Assembly (NCBI RefSeq): GCF_042432825.1
Contig: NZ_JBHLWN010000121.1
Span: forward strand, 45,840 to 109,839
Direction of reading: 5' to 3'
Length of the DNA: 64,000 nt
Origin: Gordoniibacillus chartarius
Lineage (GTDB): Bacteria > Bacillota > Bacilli > Paenibacillales > NBRC-103111
The translations under genes and the position numbers were made by a program. Each line of letters begins with the position of its first letter. The first letter of the stretch is position 1. The notes under the pieces were generated by a model. That model saw only the letters and a program-made list of their open reading frames with translations. It ran no database searches and had not been told where the DNA came from. Positions 33,630-42,640 of this stretch are shown one piece after another.

Positions 33630-34556
33630 TTAAGCACCGGAGCGGAGCTCCCGCTTCGGAACGCGAGCTGCTTCGGCGGTACCGGAGCGGCTGCGCAGCT
33701 CCATGGCGACGAGGCTTGCCAGGACGATGACGATCCCGGTCCACTGCAGCGGACGGAGCCGCTCGTGGAACAAGATCGCGGAGCTGACGATCGTAACGAT
33801 CGGCTCCAGCAAGGAGATGATCGAGGCACGCGTCGAACCGATCCGCTTGACACCTTCGAAGAAGGTAAGGATGGCGATGAAGGTGGACAGCACGCCGACA
33901 CCGAGCACAGCTCCCCAGGAGACGAAGCCGGTAACCGGCGCCAATGTGCCCTGGCTCAGCGCGACCAGCACGAGTGTACCGGCGGCAGAGACGGAAATAT
34001 GAGCGGAGCTGACGAGCGGCGACACTTGCTTCATCAACCGGTTGCTGTACACGATGAAGAACGAATAGACGAGGGCGGAGCCCAGCGCAAGCAGCACGCC
34101 GACGGTGTGAATCGATTGGGCGGGTCCCTGCAGAACAAGAATCAGCCCGGCGAAGCCGGTTACCAGCGCGATCGCTTTACGCGCCGTAATCGGCTCTTTG
34201 TCGACGACTCGCATCAACAAGCAGACGAGTGTCGGATACGAATAAAACATCATTTCGGCCAGCGACGCCGACATATAAGAGAATGACGTGAAGAGCAGCG
34301 TCGCCATGACGGCATAGCCGCCGATGCCCATCAGCCACAATATGCCCCGTTCCCGCCATGTCAGCCGATAGACCGGGCGCGTCGCCGCAATCCACAGCCA
34401 GAACAGGACGGCGGCGATGCCGAACCGGTAGGCAAGCAGGGTGCCGACGGTCATCCCCTGCTCATAGGCCAGCTTGGCAAAAATCCCCATCAGCCCGAAT
34501 CCGACCGCAGAAGCGACCGTCATTGCGGTTCCAACGGCCGTATCCCGTGAGTTCAT
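33630..34556 (-). CDS. EamA-family (DMT) transporter
   Basis: A 308-aa membrane protein with ten predicted helices in two EamA repeats (GFGLMGIFAKLAYEQGMTVG in the first and SVSAAGTLVLVALSQG in the second; PIVTIVSSAILFHERLRPLQ near the end). Such carriers export amino acids or other metabolites. The gene converges with yhaM and follows the metallo-hydrolase and Lrp-type genes on the same strand. An Lrp regulator beside an EamA exporter is a common amino-acid-export pairing, though here the hydrolase lies between. Confidence 0.87.
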   Translation of the reverse strand: MNSRDTAVGTAMTVASAVGFGLMGIFAKLAYEQGMTVGTLLAYRFGIAAVLFWLWIAATRPVYRLTWRERGILWLMGIGGYAVMATLLFTSFSYMSASLAEMMFYSYPTLVCLLMRVVDKEPITARKAIALVTGFAGLILVLQGPAQSIHTVGVLLALGSALVYSFFIVYSNRLMKQVSPLVSSAHISVSAAGTLVLVALSQGTLAPVTGFVSWGAVLGVGVLSTFIAILTFFEGVKRIGSTRASIISLLEPIVTIVSSAILFHERLRPLQWTGIVIVLASLVAMELRSRSGTAEAARVPKRELRSGA

Positions 34557-34582
34557 CGTAGGTGTTCAGCTCCCCGTTTCCA

Positions 34583-35356
34583 TTATGAGCGATATTCCAG
34601 CGTCTCTCCGTCCGCGGGGACGGAGACGCGGTGCTGCAGATCATGCAGCGCAACAAAATCGAGCAGCTGCCGGCGGCTTAGCCGGCAGTGATTCCAGGCT
34701 TCCATATGAGCTGCTATGACGTTCATGTGCGGGTTGACGGAAGCTTTACAGAGGGCGGCAATATCACGCCCGGCCATCGTTACCGCGCCGCCGCTGCGGA
34801 ACTTTGCCGCACCGGCGTACACGACGGTCACATCCGGACGGAACCGCTCCAGCAGGGCGCGGACTTCGCGGCACCATACGGTGTCCCCTGCCGCGTACAG
34901 CGTCGGCTCTTCGCCGGCGGTTTCGGGCTCCAGCACGTAGCCGGACACCGGCCCAAGGCTGCGTCCGAGCAGTCCGCGGCCATGGCGGCCGCCGGTGCGG
35001 ACGATGCGGATGCCGGCCCATGCGACAGGGGCGGTGACCGACTGTACGTGGCGGAAGCCTTGAGCCGTGAGACGCTCCTCGTCTTCCGGCTGGCAGAAGA
35101 TCGGGATGTGTCTGGGCAGCAGCCGCTCGGCCGCCTCATCCCAGTGGTCGCGGTGCATATGCGTCAGCAGCACGGCGTCCGGCTCCAGCAGCGTCTCCAC
35201 CGGAACCGGCAGCGGGACAAGCGGATTCGCCCTTGTGTCCGGCGTGTCCGGTACGGGAGCCATTGCGCCGGGGCTGCCAAGCATCGGATCGACCAGCAGA
35301 GTCCTGCCGGCGTATTGAATTTGTAAGGTCGCATGCCTGATCAATTGGATTTGCAT
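34583..35356 (-). CDS. MBL-fold metallo-hydrolase (UlaG-like)
   Basis: A 257-aa metallo-beta-lactamase fold protein. It opens MQIQLIRHATLQIQYAGRTL, with the metal motif LLTHMHRDHWDEA (HXHXDH) near residue 65, a GDTVW metal Asp and a late AAHMEAWNHC. This matches UlaG-like hydrolases of unknown substrate. It lies 26 nt upstream of the EamA gene and about 100 nt downstream of the Lrp gene, so the three may be cotranscribed. Confidence 0.85.
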   Translation of the reverse strand: MQIQLIRHATLQIQYAGRTLLVDPMLGSPGAMAPVPDTPDTRANPLVPLPVPVETLLEPDAVLLTHMHRDHWDEAAERLLPRHIPIFCQPEDEERLTAQGFRHVQSVTAPVAWAGIRIVRTGGRHGRGLLGRSLGPVSGYVLEPETAGEEPTLYAAGDTVWCREVRALLERFRPDVTVVYAGAAKFRSGGAVTMAGRDIAALCKASVNPHMNVIAAHMEAWNHCRLSRRQLLDFVALHDLQHRVSVPADGETLEYRS

Positions 35357-35454
35357 GAACGGTTCCCCCTTATTTTCGCTAGGTTAGCTCTATTGTAAGA
35401 GACCTGAAGCTTCCGCGGCGAAGCCGATGCGACGGGGGGATTTTCACGATGAAA

Positions 35455-35886
35455 TTAATGCCTATGCGATTTGATAAGCTGCGTCGATAGATGAAGCCTG
35501 TAATTGGCGTATTCGAGCAGGCGGTCCAGCATGCCGTTCAGCTCGTCGTGGCCGGAGGCGCGCACGAGCAGCGAATAGCAGCCGTCTCCGCTGATGCGGT
35601 GAGCCTCCGTCACGGACGGTTCCCGCTGCACGAAGCTGATGAACTCGGCGTGGCGGTTCGACTTCATCAGGACGGTGACTACGGCTGTAAGCGGTTTGCC
35701 GAGCTTCTCATCATCCGTCATGACGGTATAGCCGCGAATAAGGCCGTGCTCCTCCAGCCTGCGGATGCGCGCCCCGACCGCCTGCCCGGTCAGATGCACG
35801 AGCTCGCCGACTTCGCGCCACTGCAAGCGGGCGTTCTTGCGCAGCAGCCGGATGATCTCCAGATCGGTTTCGTCCGGTACGTACAT
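35455..35886 (-). CDS. Lrp/AsnC-family transcriptional regulator
   Basis: A 143-aa regulator with an N-terminal helix-turn-helix (DLEIIRLLRKNARLQWREVG, GARIRRLEEHGLIRGYTVM) and a C-terminal RAM ligand-binding domain (HRISGDGCYSLLVRASGHDE). It is first in a minus-strand group with the hydrolase and the EamA exporter and likely regulates them in response to an amino acid. The effector is unknown. Confidence 0.9.
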   Translation of the reverse strand: MYVPDETDLEIIRLLRKNARLQWREVGELVHLTGQAVGARIRRLEEHGLIRGYTVMTDDEKLGKPLTAVVTVLMKSNRHAEFISFVQREPSVTEAHRISGDGCYSLLVRASGHDELNGMLDRLLEYANYRLHLSTQLIKSHRH

Positions 35887-36166
35887 AGGGGTCAGCTCTT
35901 TTCTTTCGGGAAGTTCTATTCGTAAGCATAAAGCGTCGGGGGAGCGAGGGCAAGAGCCGTTTCATGAGGGGGTGTAAATAGTGGGGAGGGCCGTGAAGCC
36001 CGGTCTACTTCGGCTTTCGCTGCTGTGGGGGAATCCATGGCTTCAGAGCCGCCCGAAAGAAATTGACGTACGCAGCTCCTGAACAGGGATATTTTTACAA
36101 AAATTAGTTCGGAGAGGGTAACAAAACAGGGGATTCATGAGTTTAATTGGTAGAGGAGGTTGAAGC

Positions 36167-37198
36167 ATGAAGCTGAGATCCATGATCGCCGCAACCGCGC
36201 TAGTATTGGCGCTTCCTACATCGATGGTCGCATACGGTTCGGTTACAGGCGAATCCCCAATCGTTTTCCCGGTAAAATGGATGTTTGGCGACAAGCCGGT
36301 GACGTTGGGGGATGAATACGAGACGTTGTACTATAACGGCCATATTTATGCTCCTGTCCGGTGGCTGGCTGAGCGCGTTTACTACTTCAACGTGGATTAT
36401 GATGCAAGCAGCAGAACGGTGTCAATCTCTGAACCTCTTGGGCCCGTCGGACCGAAGGTAACTCCCGACCAAGCCAAGATCGTGGCCTATGAGCAATACC
36501 ATCTGCGGCATGTCGACGACGAGTTTTCAATACGAGGCTTGAGCGACGAGGAATGGAAGCAGGTGCCGCCGGATGCGAAAAAGCTGACTCCGGTCTATTA
36601 TTTTGTTACCGGTACTAAAGAGGACGGCGAGCAGGTTACGATTTGCGTGTCCAGCAACAATAAGGAACACAGCTTTGTGTATGAACCGGAAGCGGATTTA
36701 CAACAAGAGTTTCAAAAAATAGCAGAGTACGATGACGTATTCCGGCAGTATTCCGTGCAGGTGATGAGCATGTGGACTGAAAATAGCACCTTAATATTGC
36801 AGCTGAGAAAGCTGCATCGACACCGCGAAGCGCTTACGGAAACGGAGACCGCCGAGCTGAAATCGGCGATCTACCAGGCGTATGGCAGCTCGTTCCCGCT
36901 AGTGATCCAATCGTTTACGATCAGCGACAACCCGGATATCGCCGGCGAAATCAAGACTGTCGACAAGGAGCGGCAAAGGATCTTGGTGGTATATTCTAAA
37001 GACAAGGTGCCTAACGGCGAGCCGGATGCTGCTTGGCTGACGCTTGCCGAAGATACGGCGATCGTTCGTCAAAGCACCGGCACGAAGCTGTCATTCGGCG
37101 AGCTCAGCGCGGGGCTGAAAGTGTCAGCTTGGAGCGACAGGATGTGGCTGACTAGCTATCCCGGGCAAGTAACGGTCCTGGAGATAACCATCGAATGA
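36167..37198 (+). CDS. Secreted protein with copper-amine-oxidase-type stalk domain and C-terminal DUF3221-like domain
   Basis: A 343-aa exported protein. Signal peptide 1-24 (ALVLALPTSMVAYG). Residues about 45-85 (ETLYYNGHIYAPVRWLAERV, YDASSRTVSI) resemble the copper amine oxidase N-terminal/stalk domain common in Paenibacillus secreted proteins. The C-terminal part (IAGEIKTVDKERQRILVVYS and VSAWSD) resembles DUF3221-type beta barrels. No catalytic motif is visible. The ATG follows AGAGGAGG. It is followed 19 nt later by another secreted protein, probably one operon. Confidence 0.7.
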   Translation: MKLRSMIAATALVLALPTSMVAYGSVTGESPIVFPVKWMFGDKPVTLGDEYETLYYNGHIYAPVRWLAERVYYFNVDYDASSRTVSISEPLGPVGPKVTPDQAKIVAYEQYHLRHVDDEFSIRGLSDEEWKQVPPDAKKLTPVYYFVTGTKEDGEQVTICVSSNNKEHSFVYEPEADLQQEFQKIAEYDDVFRQYSVQVMSMWTENSTLILQLRKLHRHREALTETETAELKSAIYQAYGSSFPLVIQSFTISDNPDIAGEIKTVDKERQRILVVYSKDKVPNGEPDAAWLTLAEDTAIVRQSTGTKLSFGELSAGLKVSAWSDRMWLTSYPGQVTVLEITIE

Positions 37199-37217
37199 AA
37201 GGAGCGTGTTAGTAAGA

Positions 37218-38291
37218 ATGATCCGGCTTATGAAAAGGGGAATGCATGGGTTTGCATTGGCCGTGTTACTGTTTGCGTTGTTGCCTACGAATCCGGCGCA
37301 ATCGGAGGAAGTGGCGCCATACGCCGGGGTGATAGAGGAGAGCACGAGCGTTACTTTGAGAACAGTTACGCCGCTCTTTCACTCACCTGACCCCGGCCAG
37401 GCGGTTGTTGCCTACCTCGCTCCACAATCCGTACAGAGCACCGCCTCCATGAAAAAGGAATGGTTTCAGGTTCAAACTTGGCTGGGGCCGCTGTGGCTGA
37501 ACCCGAATGTCAGCTACCCCGAGGATCTGCGACAAGAGCAGACGGACTTGATTTTGAATGAGCACGTTGACGTGTATGAGCATCCGCATAAGTCAGCTCG
37601 CGTGCTGGGCAGGCTGGCTCCGCAAACGGTGTCCGCCTTTGAGCACGGCAGCGGCTGGCACCATATCCGCAGCGATTGGCTAGGCGACTCATGGATCTAC
37701 TTGCCGGACCCGGCGACCGATCCTGAAACGTACGTTCCGCCGGCTGATGTTGGAGGGAAGAAGATTGCTGCGAAGTGGAGCGAAAAAACGTACAGCTTCG
37801 GTGCCGGCTGGCGCGGCTATCCGTTTGCCACCTCATTATTTGCGAAAGCAAGCAGCCATGATCTTTCCCCCTATCCGCCCGGCTATCAGACGGGAGATGT
37901 ACCTACCGGAGACGACGTGAACATTAGTATTAGCGTAGCGAACGCTAGCGACAAAGACCTTGATGTAACAGCTGCGACCAAGCTTCAAATCGATATTTAC
38001 CGGATTGTCGATTTCGACCCGTATCAGAAGCAGCTGGTCTGGTCCGGCGAGCTGCCCTCATTGGAAGCCTTCTATCCTAAGGCTAGTGCGGAAATTACGA
38101 GCCGCGAACTTGAGTTTACGTGGGATCAGACGGACAGTGCGGGAAATCAGGTTCCTTTCGGTAACTATCTTGTGGAATTAAAGGCGCCTGGTTCTATCTT
38201 TTATACTATGAAAGACAGCTCCGAGGTGCTGCAGCAGCAATTGGAGACCACTTCCCGCAATTCGATGAGCGTAAGGATCTTAGCACCGTAG
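37218..38291 (+). CDS. Secreted protein with SH3-like repeats and BsuPI-type domain
   Basis: A 357-aa exported protein. Signal peptide to about residue 27 (FALAVLLFALLPTNPAQS). Two SH3-like segments follow: FQVQTWLGPLWLNPN ends the first, and HVDVYEHPHKSARVLGRLAP to WHHIRSDWLGDSWIYL is the second. The C-terminal 100 residues (DDVNISISVANASDKDLDVT, ELEFTWDQTDSAGNQVPFGN) match the BsuPI intracellular-proteinase-inhibitor fold. Location outside the cell makes wall binding plausible. The start is taken as ATG 37218, 13 nt from GGAG; a GTG at 37206 is the alternative. Confidence 0.7.
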   Translation: MIRLMKRGMHGFALAVLLFALLPTNPAQSEEVAPYAGVIEESTSVTLRTVTPLFHSPDPGQAVVAYLAPQSVQSTASMKKEWFQVQTWLGPLWLNPNVSYPEDLRQEQTDLILNEHVDVYEHPHKSARVLGRLAPQTVSAFEHGSGWHHIRSDWLGDSWIYLPDPATDPETYVPPADVGGKKIAAKWSEKTYSFGAGWRGYPFATSLFAKASSHDLSPYPPGYQTGDVPTGDDVNISISVANASDKDLDVTAATKLQIDIYRIVDFDPYQKQLVWSGELPSLEAFYPKASAEITSRELEFTWDQTDSAGNQVPFGNYLVELKAPGSIFYTMKDSSEVLQQQLETTSRNSMSVRILAP

Positions 38292-38325
38292 TTTGAAAAG
38301 CTGCCCCATGCCGAGTAACTCCACA

Positions 38326-38363
38326 AAAAAAGACTTAGCGGAAGTTCCCGCTAAGTCTTTTTT
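38326..38363. terminator. Bidirectional terminator
   Basis: AAAAAAGACTTAGCGG (38326-38341) pairs perfectly with CCGCTAAGTCTTTTTT (38348-38363) around a 6-nt loop, giving U-runs on both strands. It lies between two convergent genes. Confidence 0.92.
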
Positions 38364-38366
38364 GTT

Positions 38367-40022
38367 TTAATTAGCCTCTCCAACTACGATGGTTAACACT
38401 TGTTCGGCCGAAGGGCTGTATTCCGTACCCGAACCGTCGGCATCTTTCGTGAATCGAATAGGATAGGTTCCAGCGGGCGGAACGCTTTTGTTGAGCAAGT
38501 TTACGGTAATATTGGTGTAGGCGCTTAAATCGATGTTATGAATCGTTAGGGTATGTCCGTCATTGCTAATTTCAGCATTATCATTAAGATTGTGAATTCC
38601 ATTGGTACCGTACGTATCCTCGGTATTGAAAGTAAAGCCGTCTACGTTGACAACGACAGTTCCCTTAACAAATTGAACCCCGGCATTCATTGTAAAAGTA
38701 ATCGTCTGTGCATTTACCGTACCGGCATATAGTTGTTTGGTTCTACTACCTTCACTGCTGTCAAAGGCGTATGTGCTGGACGTTACGGTCGGGATCGGCT
38801 CATTGCCTTTTACCAAAGTGAATGTCAGAGCGTGCTGTGCATCTTTGGCGGTTTCCAAAGTTTCATCCGGATCCTTAGCCGTAATAATATACGAATATTG
38901 GCCTGGCGCAAGGTCTTCCAAATTCGCAATTTCCAAGGAGCCGTCCGAAGCGCTTGTTCCCAAAGGTATAGCCGGACCCAGTTCCCCGTCATCTACGACG
39001 CCGTTCTCGGCCACGGTATCCTGCCAACGATAAGCCGTCACGATGGTGCCTGCGTTTCCGCCAATTGCACCGGCAGAACCCTGAATTTGATCCATGGTGC
39101 CGTTATAGCGGTCCACTTCTTTAAATTTCGAAATATCGACGGCCGGTAGAGTAGGTTCGTCAGGGGTCTGTTCGACTGGAGCCTGATCAACGGGACTATC
39201 GCCGCTGGAAGGATCGTCGCCCGAGCTTTGATTATCGGAACTCACACTGCCGGAACCGGAGCTTTTCAAAGCTTCCGCCGCTTTGGCCGCGGCTTCCGCA
39301 GCTTTCGCAGCCTCTGCGGCCTTCGCTTCCTCGGCAGCCTTCGCAGCCTTAGCCGCCTCTTCCGCAGCTTTCGCCTCCTCCGCAGCTTTCGCCTCCTCTG
39401 ATGCCTTTAAAAAATTTGAAGCGACAAGAGCAACCCGTTGACGCTCCGCAAGTCCGGCTGGATTGAACATATTGCCGTTTTCTCCGGTGAGGAGCTTCGC
39501 TTCCACTGCGTAAGCAACCGCATCCTTTGCATAATCCGAGATACTCGCCGCGTCGGCAAAAGTTAATTTGTCACGGTATCCGGTAACATTGACCTTCAAG
39601 GCCCTAACAAACAAGGTCGCCATGTCCTGTCGGGTTAAATTTTGATTTAAGCCAAAGCTGCCTTCCCCCACACCGTGGATAAGCCCTGCCGCAGCCGCAG
39701 CCTCGACATACTTGTAGGAATAGTGGTCTGCGGGAACATCGGCAAACGTAGGTTGTCCAGGTGCACTGGAAACGTCTAGCTGTAAAGCTTTAGCCAAAAT
39801 TATAGCAAAGTCCTGGCGTGTAATTTTTCCCGCCGGATTAAAGGAGTTCTCTCTTACACCAGTAAGGATACCTTTATCCGCAAGCTCCAAAATGGCACTT
39901 TTGGCAAAGGAGCCGCCGATATCTGAAAAGTCAACGGAGGCAGCTTCGGCGGTTGCAGTGAGTAAGGTAGAGGATAATAAGCCGGCTGCGATTGCAGATT
40001 GTAACATAAACTTCTTCTTCAC
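38367..40022 (-). CDS. SLH-domain surface protein with charged Ala-rich linker
   Basis: A 551-aa exported protein. Signal peptide to about residue 28 (AGLLSSTLLTATAEAAS). Three SLH repeats follow (about 30-190; GGSFAKSAILELADKGILTG, FNPAGKITRQDFAIILAKAL), which should anchor it to wall polysaccharide. A linker of repeating A-E-K units (about 195-240) and a Ser/Asp/Pro-rich stretch lead to a C-terminal beta-rich domain of unknown type. The start is GTG at 40022 behind GGGAGGG; the nominal longer frame begins inside that signal. It ends at the bidirectional terminator. Confidence 0.83.
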   Translation of the reverse strand: MKKKFMLQSAIAAGLLSSTLLTATAEAASVDFSDIGGSFAKSAILELADKGILTGVRENSFNPAGKITRQDFAIILAKALQLDVSSAPGQPTFADVPADHYSYKYVEAAAAAGLIHGVGEGSFGLNQNLTRQDMATLFVRALKVNVTGYRDKLTFADAASISDYAKDAVAYAVEAKLLTGENGNMFNPAGLAERQRVALVASNFLKASEEAKAAEEAKAAEEAAKAAKAAEEAKAAEAAKAAEAAAKAAEALKSSGSGSVSSDNQSSGDDPSSGDSPVDQAPVEQTPDEPTLPAVDISKFKEVDRYNGTMDQIQGSAGAIGGNAGTIVTAYRWQDTVAENGVVDDGELGPAIPLGTSASDGSLEIANLEDLAPGQYSYIITAKDPDETLETAKDAQHALTFTLVKGNEPIPTVTSSTYAFDSSEGSRTKQLYAGTVNAQTITFTMNAGVQFVKGTVVVNVDGFTFNTEDTYGTNGIHNLNDNAEISNDGHTLTIHNIDLSAYTNITVNLLNKSVPPAGTYPIRFTKDADGSGTEYSPSAEQVLTIVVGEAN

Positions 40023-40186
40023 GATGTGCCCTCCCAAGTTGTTTGTAAAACTGAGTCGAATTCGAGCGTACTATTCTGCGATGCGGTCGAAACCTCCTTT
40101 TAAAAGGGTGCTATACGCATATTTCTCTTTTGTCAGAGTGGAAATCCAGGTAAGATGTATGGGAACTGGTGAAAGGAGTTTGCGCG

Positions 40187-41230
40187 TTGAAGAGAAGGCG
40201 GTTTCGCTGGCTGAAGACGGGAGCTGCGGGGGGAGTCGTGCTGCTTATAGCCGGCTTTATTTTTCCTACGTGGACCCCGCCGATCAATGGCCCTACCAGC
40301 ATAAGCACACTAGAACAGATACACATCAACGGGACGAAATTGGAAGTGATGATCAGAGGCGTTGACCGTACAAATCCTCTTGTCATTTTTGTACACGGAG
40401 GACCGGGCTGTTCGGAAATACCGTATGTGAGAAAATATCAAGATTTGCTCGAGCAGCATTTCACGATCGTTCACTATGATCAACGGGGCAGCGGGAAGTC
40501 CTATCATTTTTTCGAGGACTATTCGAATTTATCAAGTGATTTGCATGTCGACGATCTGTTGGCATTAACAGACTATGTAACTGAACAGCTCGGCCAGGAA
40601 AAAGCGCTGCTGATCGGCCATTCATTCGGGACATATATCGGAATGAAGGCTGCGGGCAGGGCGCCTGACAAATTTGCCGCATACATTGGCATTGGGCAGG
40701 TTTCCGATACGGTTCAAAGCGAGAAAGATAGTTTGGACTATACGATGAATCAAGCTAAACAAGCGAACAACTGGGGTGATGTAAACAAGCTTGAAGCGCT
40801 GCGCGGCGCTATCGAACAAGGAAAACAGCTTACCCCCCGTTATTTGGTTCGTAAGTATGGCGGAGCGGCCCGGTTAATCGACGATAATATGGATTATTAT
40901 GCGGGCTTTTTGCTGAACCGTGAGTATAATTTGCTGGATGTTTTCCGTTATGTACGAGGGGTTTCTCTTTCACAGGACATCCTGATCGCGGAAGAAAAGA
41001 ACCGAAACATTACGGAGATTGTAACCCGCCTGGAAATACCGGCTTATTTTGTGATGGGGCAATACGATTACATGACTTCAGTCCGGGCAGCCAGAGCGTA
41101 TTTCACGACGATTCAGGCGCCTGTTAAAGATTTTGTCGTCTTTGATCAGTCCGCGCATTATCCGCAATTCGAGGAGGAAGAACGGTTTGCCGATTGGCTG
41201 AATCAAACAAGCAGCGAGCTTGGTTTGTAG
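40187..41230 (+). CDS. Alpha/beta hydrolase (proline iminopeptidase-like), membrane-anchored
   Basis: A 347-aa hydrolase with one N-terminal membrane helix (about 9-28, GAAGGVVLLIAGFIFP), so the catalytic domain is probably outside. Motifs: oxyanion HGGPG, DQRGSGKS, nucleophile GHSFG near residue 150, and a late DQSAHYPQFEEEERF with the catalytic His. The order fits the proline iminopeptidase/epoxide-hydrolase-like group. TTG at 40187 follows GAAAGGAG; a GTG at 40169 in frame lies before that signal. Confidence 0.83.
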   Translation: MKRRRFRWLKTGAAGGVVLLIAGFIFPTWTPPINGPTSISTLEQIHINGTKLEVMIRGVDRTNPLVIFVHGGPGCSEIPYVRKYQDLLEQHFTIVHYDQRGSGKSYHFFEDYSNLSSDLHVDDLLALTDYVTEQLGQEKALLIGHSFGTYIGMKAAGRAPDKFAAYIGIGQVSDTVQSEKDSLDYTMNQAKQANNWGDVNKLEALRGAIEQGKQLTPRYLVRKYGGAARLIDDNMDYYAGFLLNREYNLLDVFRYVRGVSLSQDILIAEEKNRNITEIVTRLEIPAYFVMGQYDYMTSVRAARAYFTTIQAPVKDFVVFDQSAHYPQFEEEERFADWLNQTSSELGL

Positions 41231-41254
41231 AACGGATGCAAGCCGGAGCGTTAC

Positions 41255-41285
41255 GAAAAATTAAGGCCCCCCGTAAGGGAGGCCT
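41255..41285 (-). terminator. Terminator of minus-strand SLH gene
   Basis: AGGCC-CCC-GTAA-GGG-AGGCCT (41264-41285) forms a hairpin. On the minus strand it is followed by TTAATTTTT. It lies about 120 bp downstream of the SLH gene's stop. Confidence 0.6.
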
Positions 41286-41402
41286 CATGTCGTTCAACAG
41301 ACGATTACGCTTGAGGTCGGGCACAACGGAAACCAGGCAGGGAACATTGCGGCTGAAGAGGGCAGAGCAGAATAGGGAGCGGGTCAACCGGCCCCGATTT
41401 AC

Positions 41403-42560
41403 TCAAAACCGCTGCGTCAATTCCGGCGCGTACCGGATCAGCTCTTCTTTCCGGAAGCCGACGTCTCTGGATTCGTGTGCGACCAATGACAGCTCCTCGA
41501 CCCAGCCGAACGACCAGGCGGAGCGGGGGACGTCCGGCCAGTGCTGCAGCACCTTCGTCTGGCCGTCCGTCAGCTCGCCGCGAGCGAGCGCCAGGGCAAG
41601 CAGCTTGGCGGCTTCGTCGCGCCGGATGGCGCTGTTTGCCTTGAACCAGCCCTTGGCGTCGCCGGCCAAATAGCCGAGCGCTTTGCCGGTGCCGATCGCA
41701 TCCTTCGCCCAGTGCTTGCCGTTGCCCCCGTTCCCGTTCCCGTCTCCGTTCAAGTTGTCCGCATCATCATCGAAGCCAGGGAGCGGCACCGCTTCGATGC
41801 CGCGCATGCGCAGCAGCAGGACGGCAAACTCGCCGCGGGTAATCGGCGCATCGGGGCGGAACCGCCCGTCGCCGCCGCCCGTCATCCAGCCGGCCTTCGT
41901 GACTTTGCCGACATCGTCCGCCGCCCAATGCGAAGCCGTTACGTCGCTATAGACGGAGGCGCCGCCGGGCGCCTCTTCCAGCCCTTCCAGCCGGGAGACG
42001 ATCGCCGCCGTTTCGGCGCGGGTCAGCTCCCCGCCGGGATGGAAGCCGCCGTCCGGATAGCCGTTGAACGCCGGCTGGTGCAGCCCGGTGCCGATCTTCA
42101 CGGGAACCGGTTTCGTAACGACCGATCCTCCCGCATCGTCATCACCTTCGCAGACGAGCTCGAGCTGTTCTCCTACAGTGACGCCGCTCTTTACCTTCAG
42201 GTTCACGTGTACGACACCTGCTGCTCCGGACGCCACATCGTTCAGCTGCCATTTCAGCGCCCCTGCCGCAGCGTCCCACAGGGCGCCTGCGGCAACCGCG
42301 CCGTCCACCTCCAGCTTGCCGGACAGCTTCAGCTTGAGCCACGCTTTATCCATCTTCTTGTTGCTGACGTTATGATACAAAATATGTACCGACACATAGC
42401 CGCCCTCAACCGCCGTATGCTGATCGCTAATCAGCTGTACGTTCAGCTTCGCGTTAACGTGTTCGACCGTCGTCGCATGGAGCGCTGCAGGGACCGCCAG
42501 ACAGCCGCCCAGCACAGCTGATCCCATCAGACCGCGGGCCGTTCTCTTCATTGAGCTCAT
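41403..42560 (-). CDS. SLH-domain protein with N-terminal repeat-like beta domain
   Basis: A 385-aa exported protein. Signal peptide to about residue 29 (GLMGSAVLGGCLAVPAALHA). A DUF11-like beta domain follows (about 30-145; VEGGYVSVHILYHNVSNKKM), then three SLH units (FNGYPDGGFHPGGELTRAET, WMTGGGDGRFRPDAPITRGE, WFKANSAIRRDEAAKLLALA), the second and third separated by an Asp/Asn/Gly-rich insert. SLH repeats are C-terminal here, unlike the other SLH protein. The ATG at 42560 follows GAGGAGTG. The role is probably at the cell surface. Confidence 0.82.
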   Translation of the reverse strand: MSSMKRTARGLMGSAVLGGCLAVPAALHATTVEHVNAKLNVQLISDQHTAVEGGYVSVHILYHNVSNKKMDKAWLKLKLSGKLEVDGAVAAGALWDAAAGALKWQLNDVASGAAGVVHVNLKVKSGVTVGEQLELVCEGDDDAGGSVVTKPVPVKIGTGLHQPAFNGYPDGGFHPGGELTRAETAAIVSRLEGLEEAPGGASVYSDVTASHWAADDVGKVTKAGWMTGGGDGRFRPDAPITRGEFAVLLLRMRGIEAVPLPGFDDDADNLNGDGNGNGGNGKHWAKDAIGTGKALGYLAGDAKGWFKANSAIRRDEAAKLLALALARGELTDGQTKVLQHWPDVPRSAWSFGWVEELSLVAHESRDVGFRKEELIRYAPELTQRF

Positions 42561-42640
42561 TCGCGTCACACTCCTCACAAGGATGTGTGACATATGTATG
42601 CGAAGGCGCATATCCAATATGCGCCTACCCGAACCAAAGG

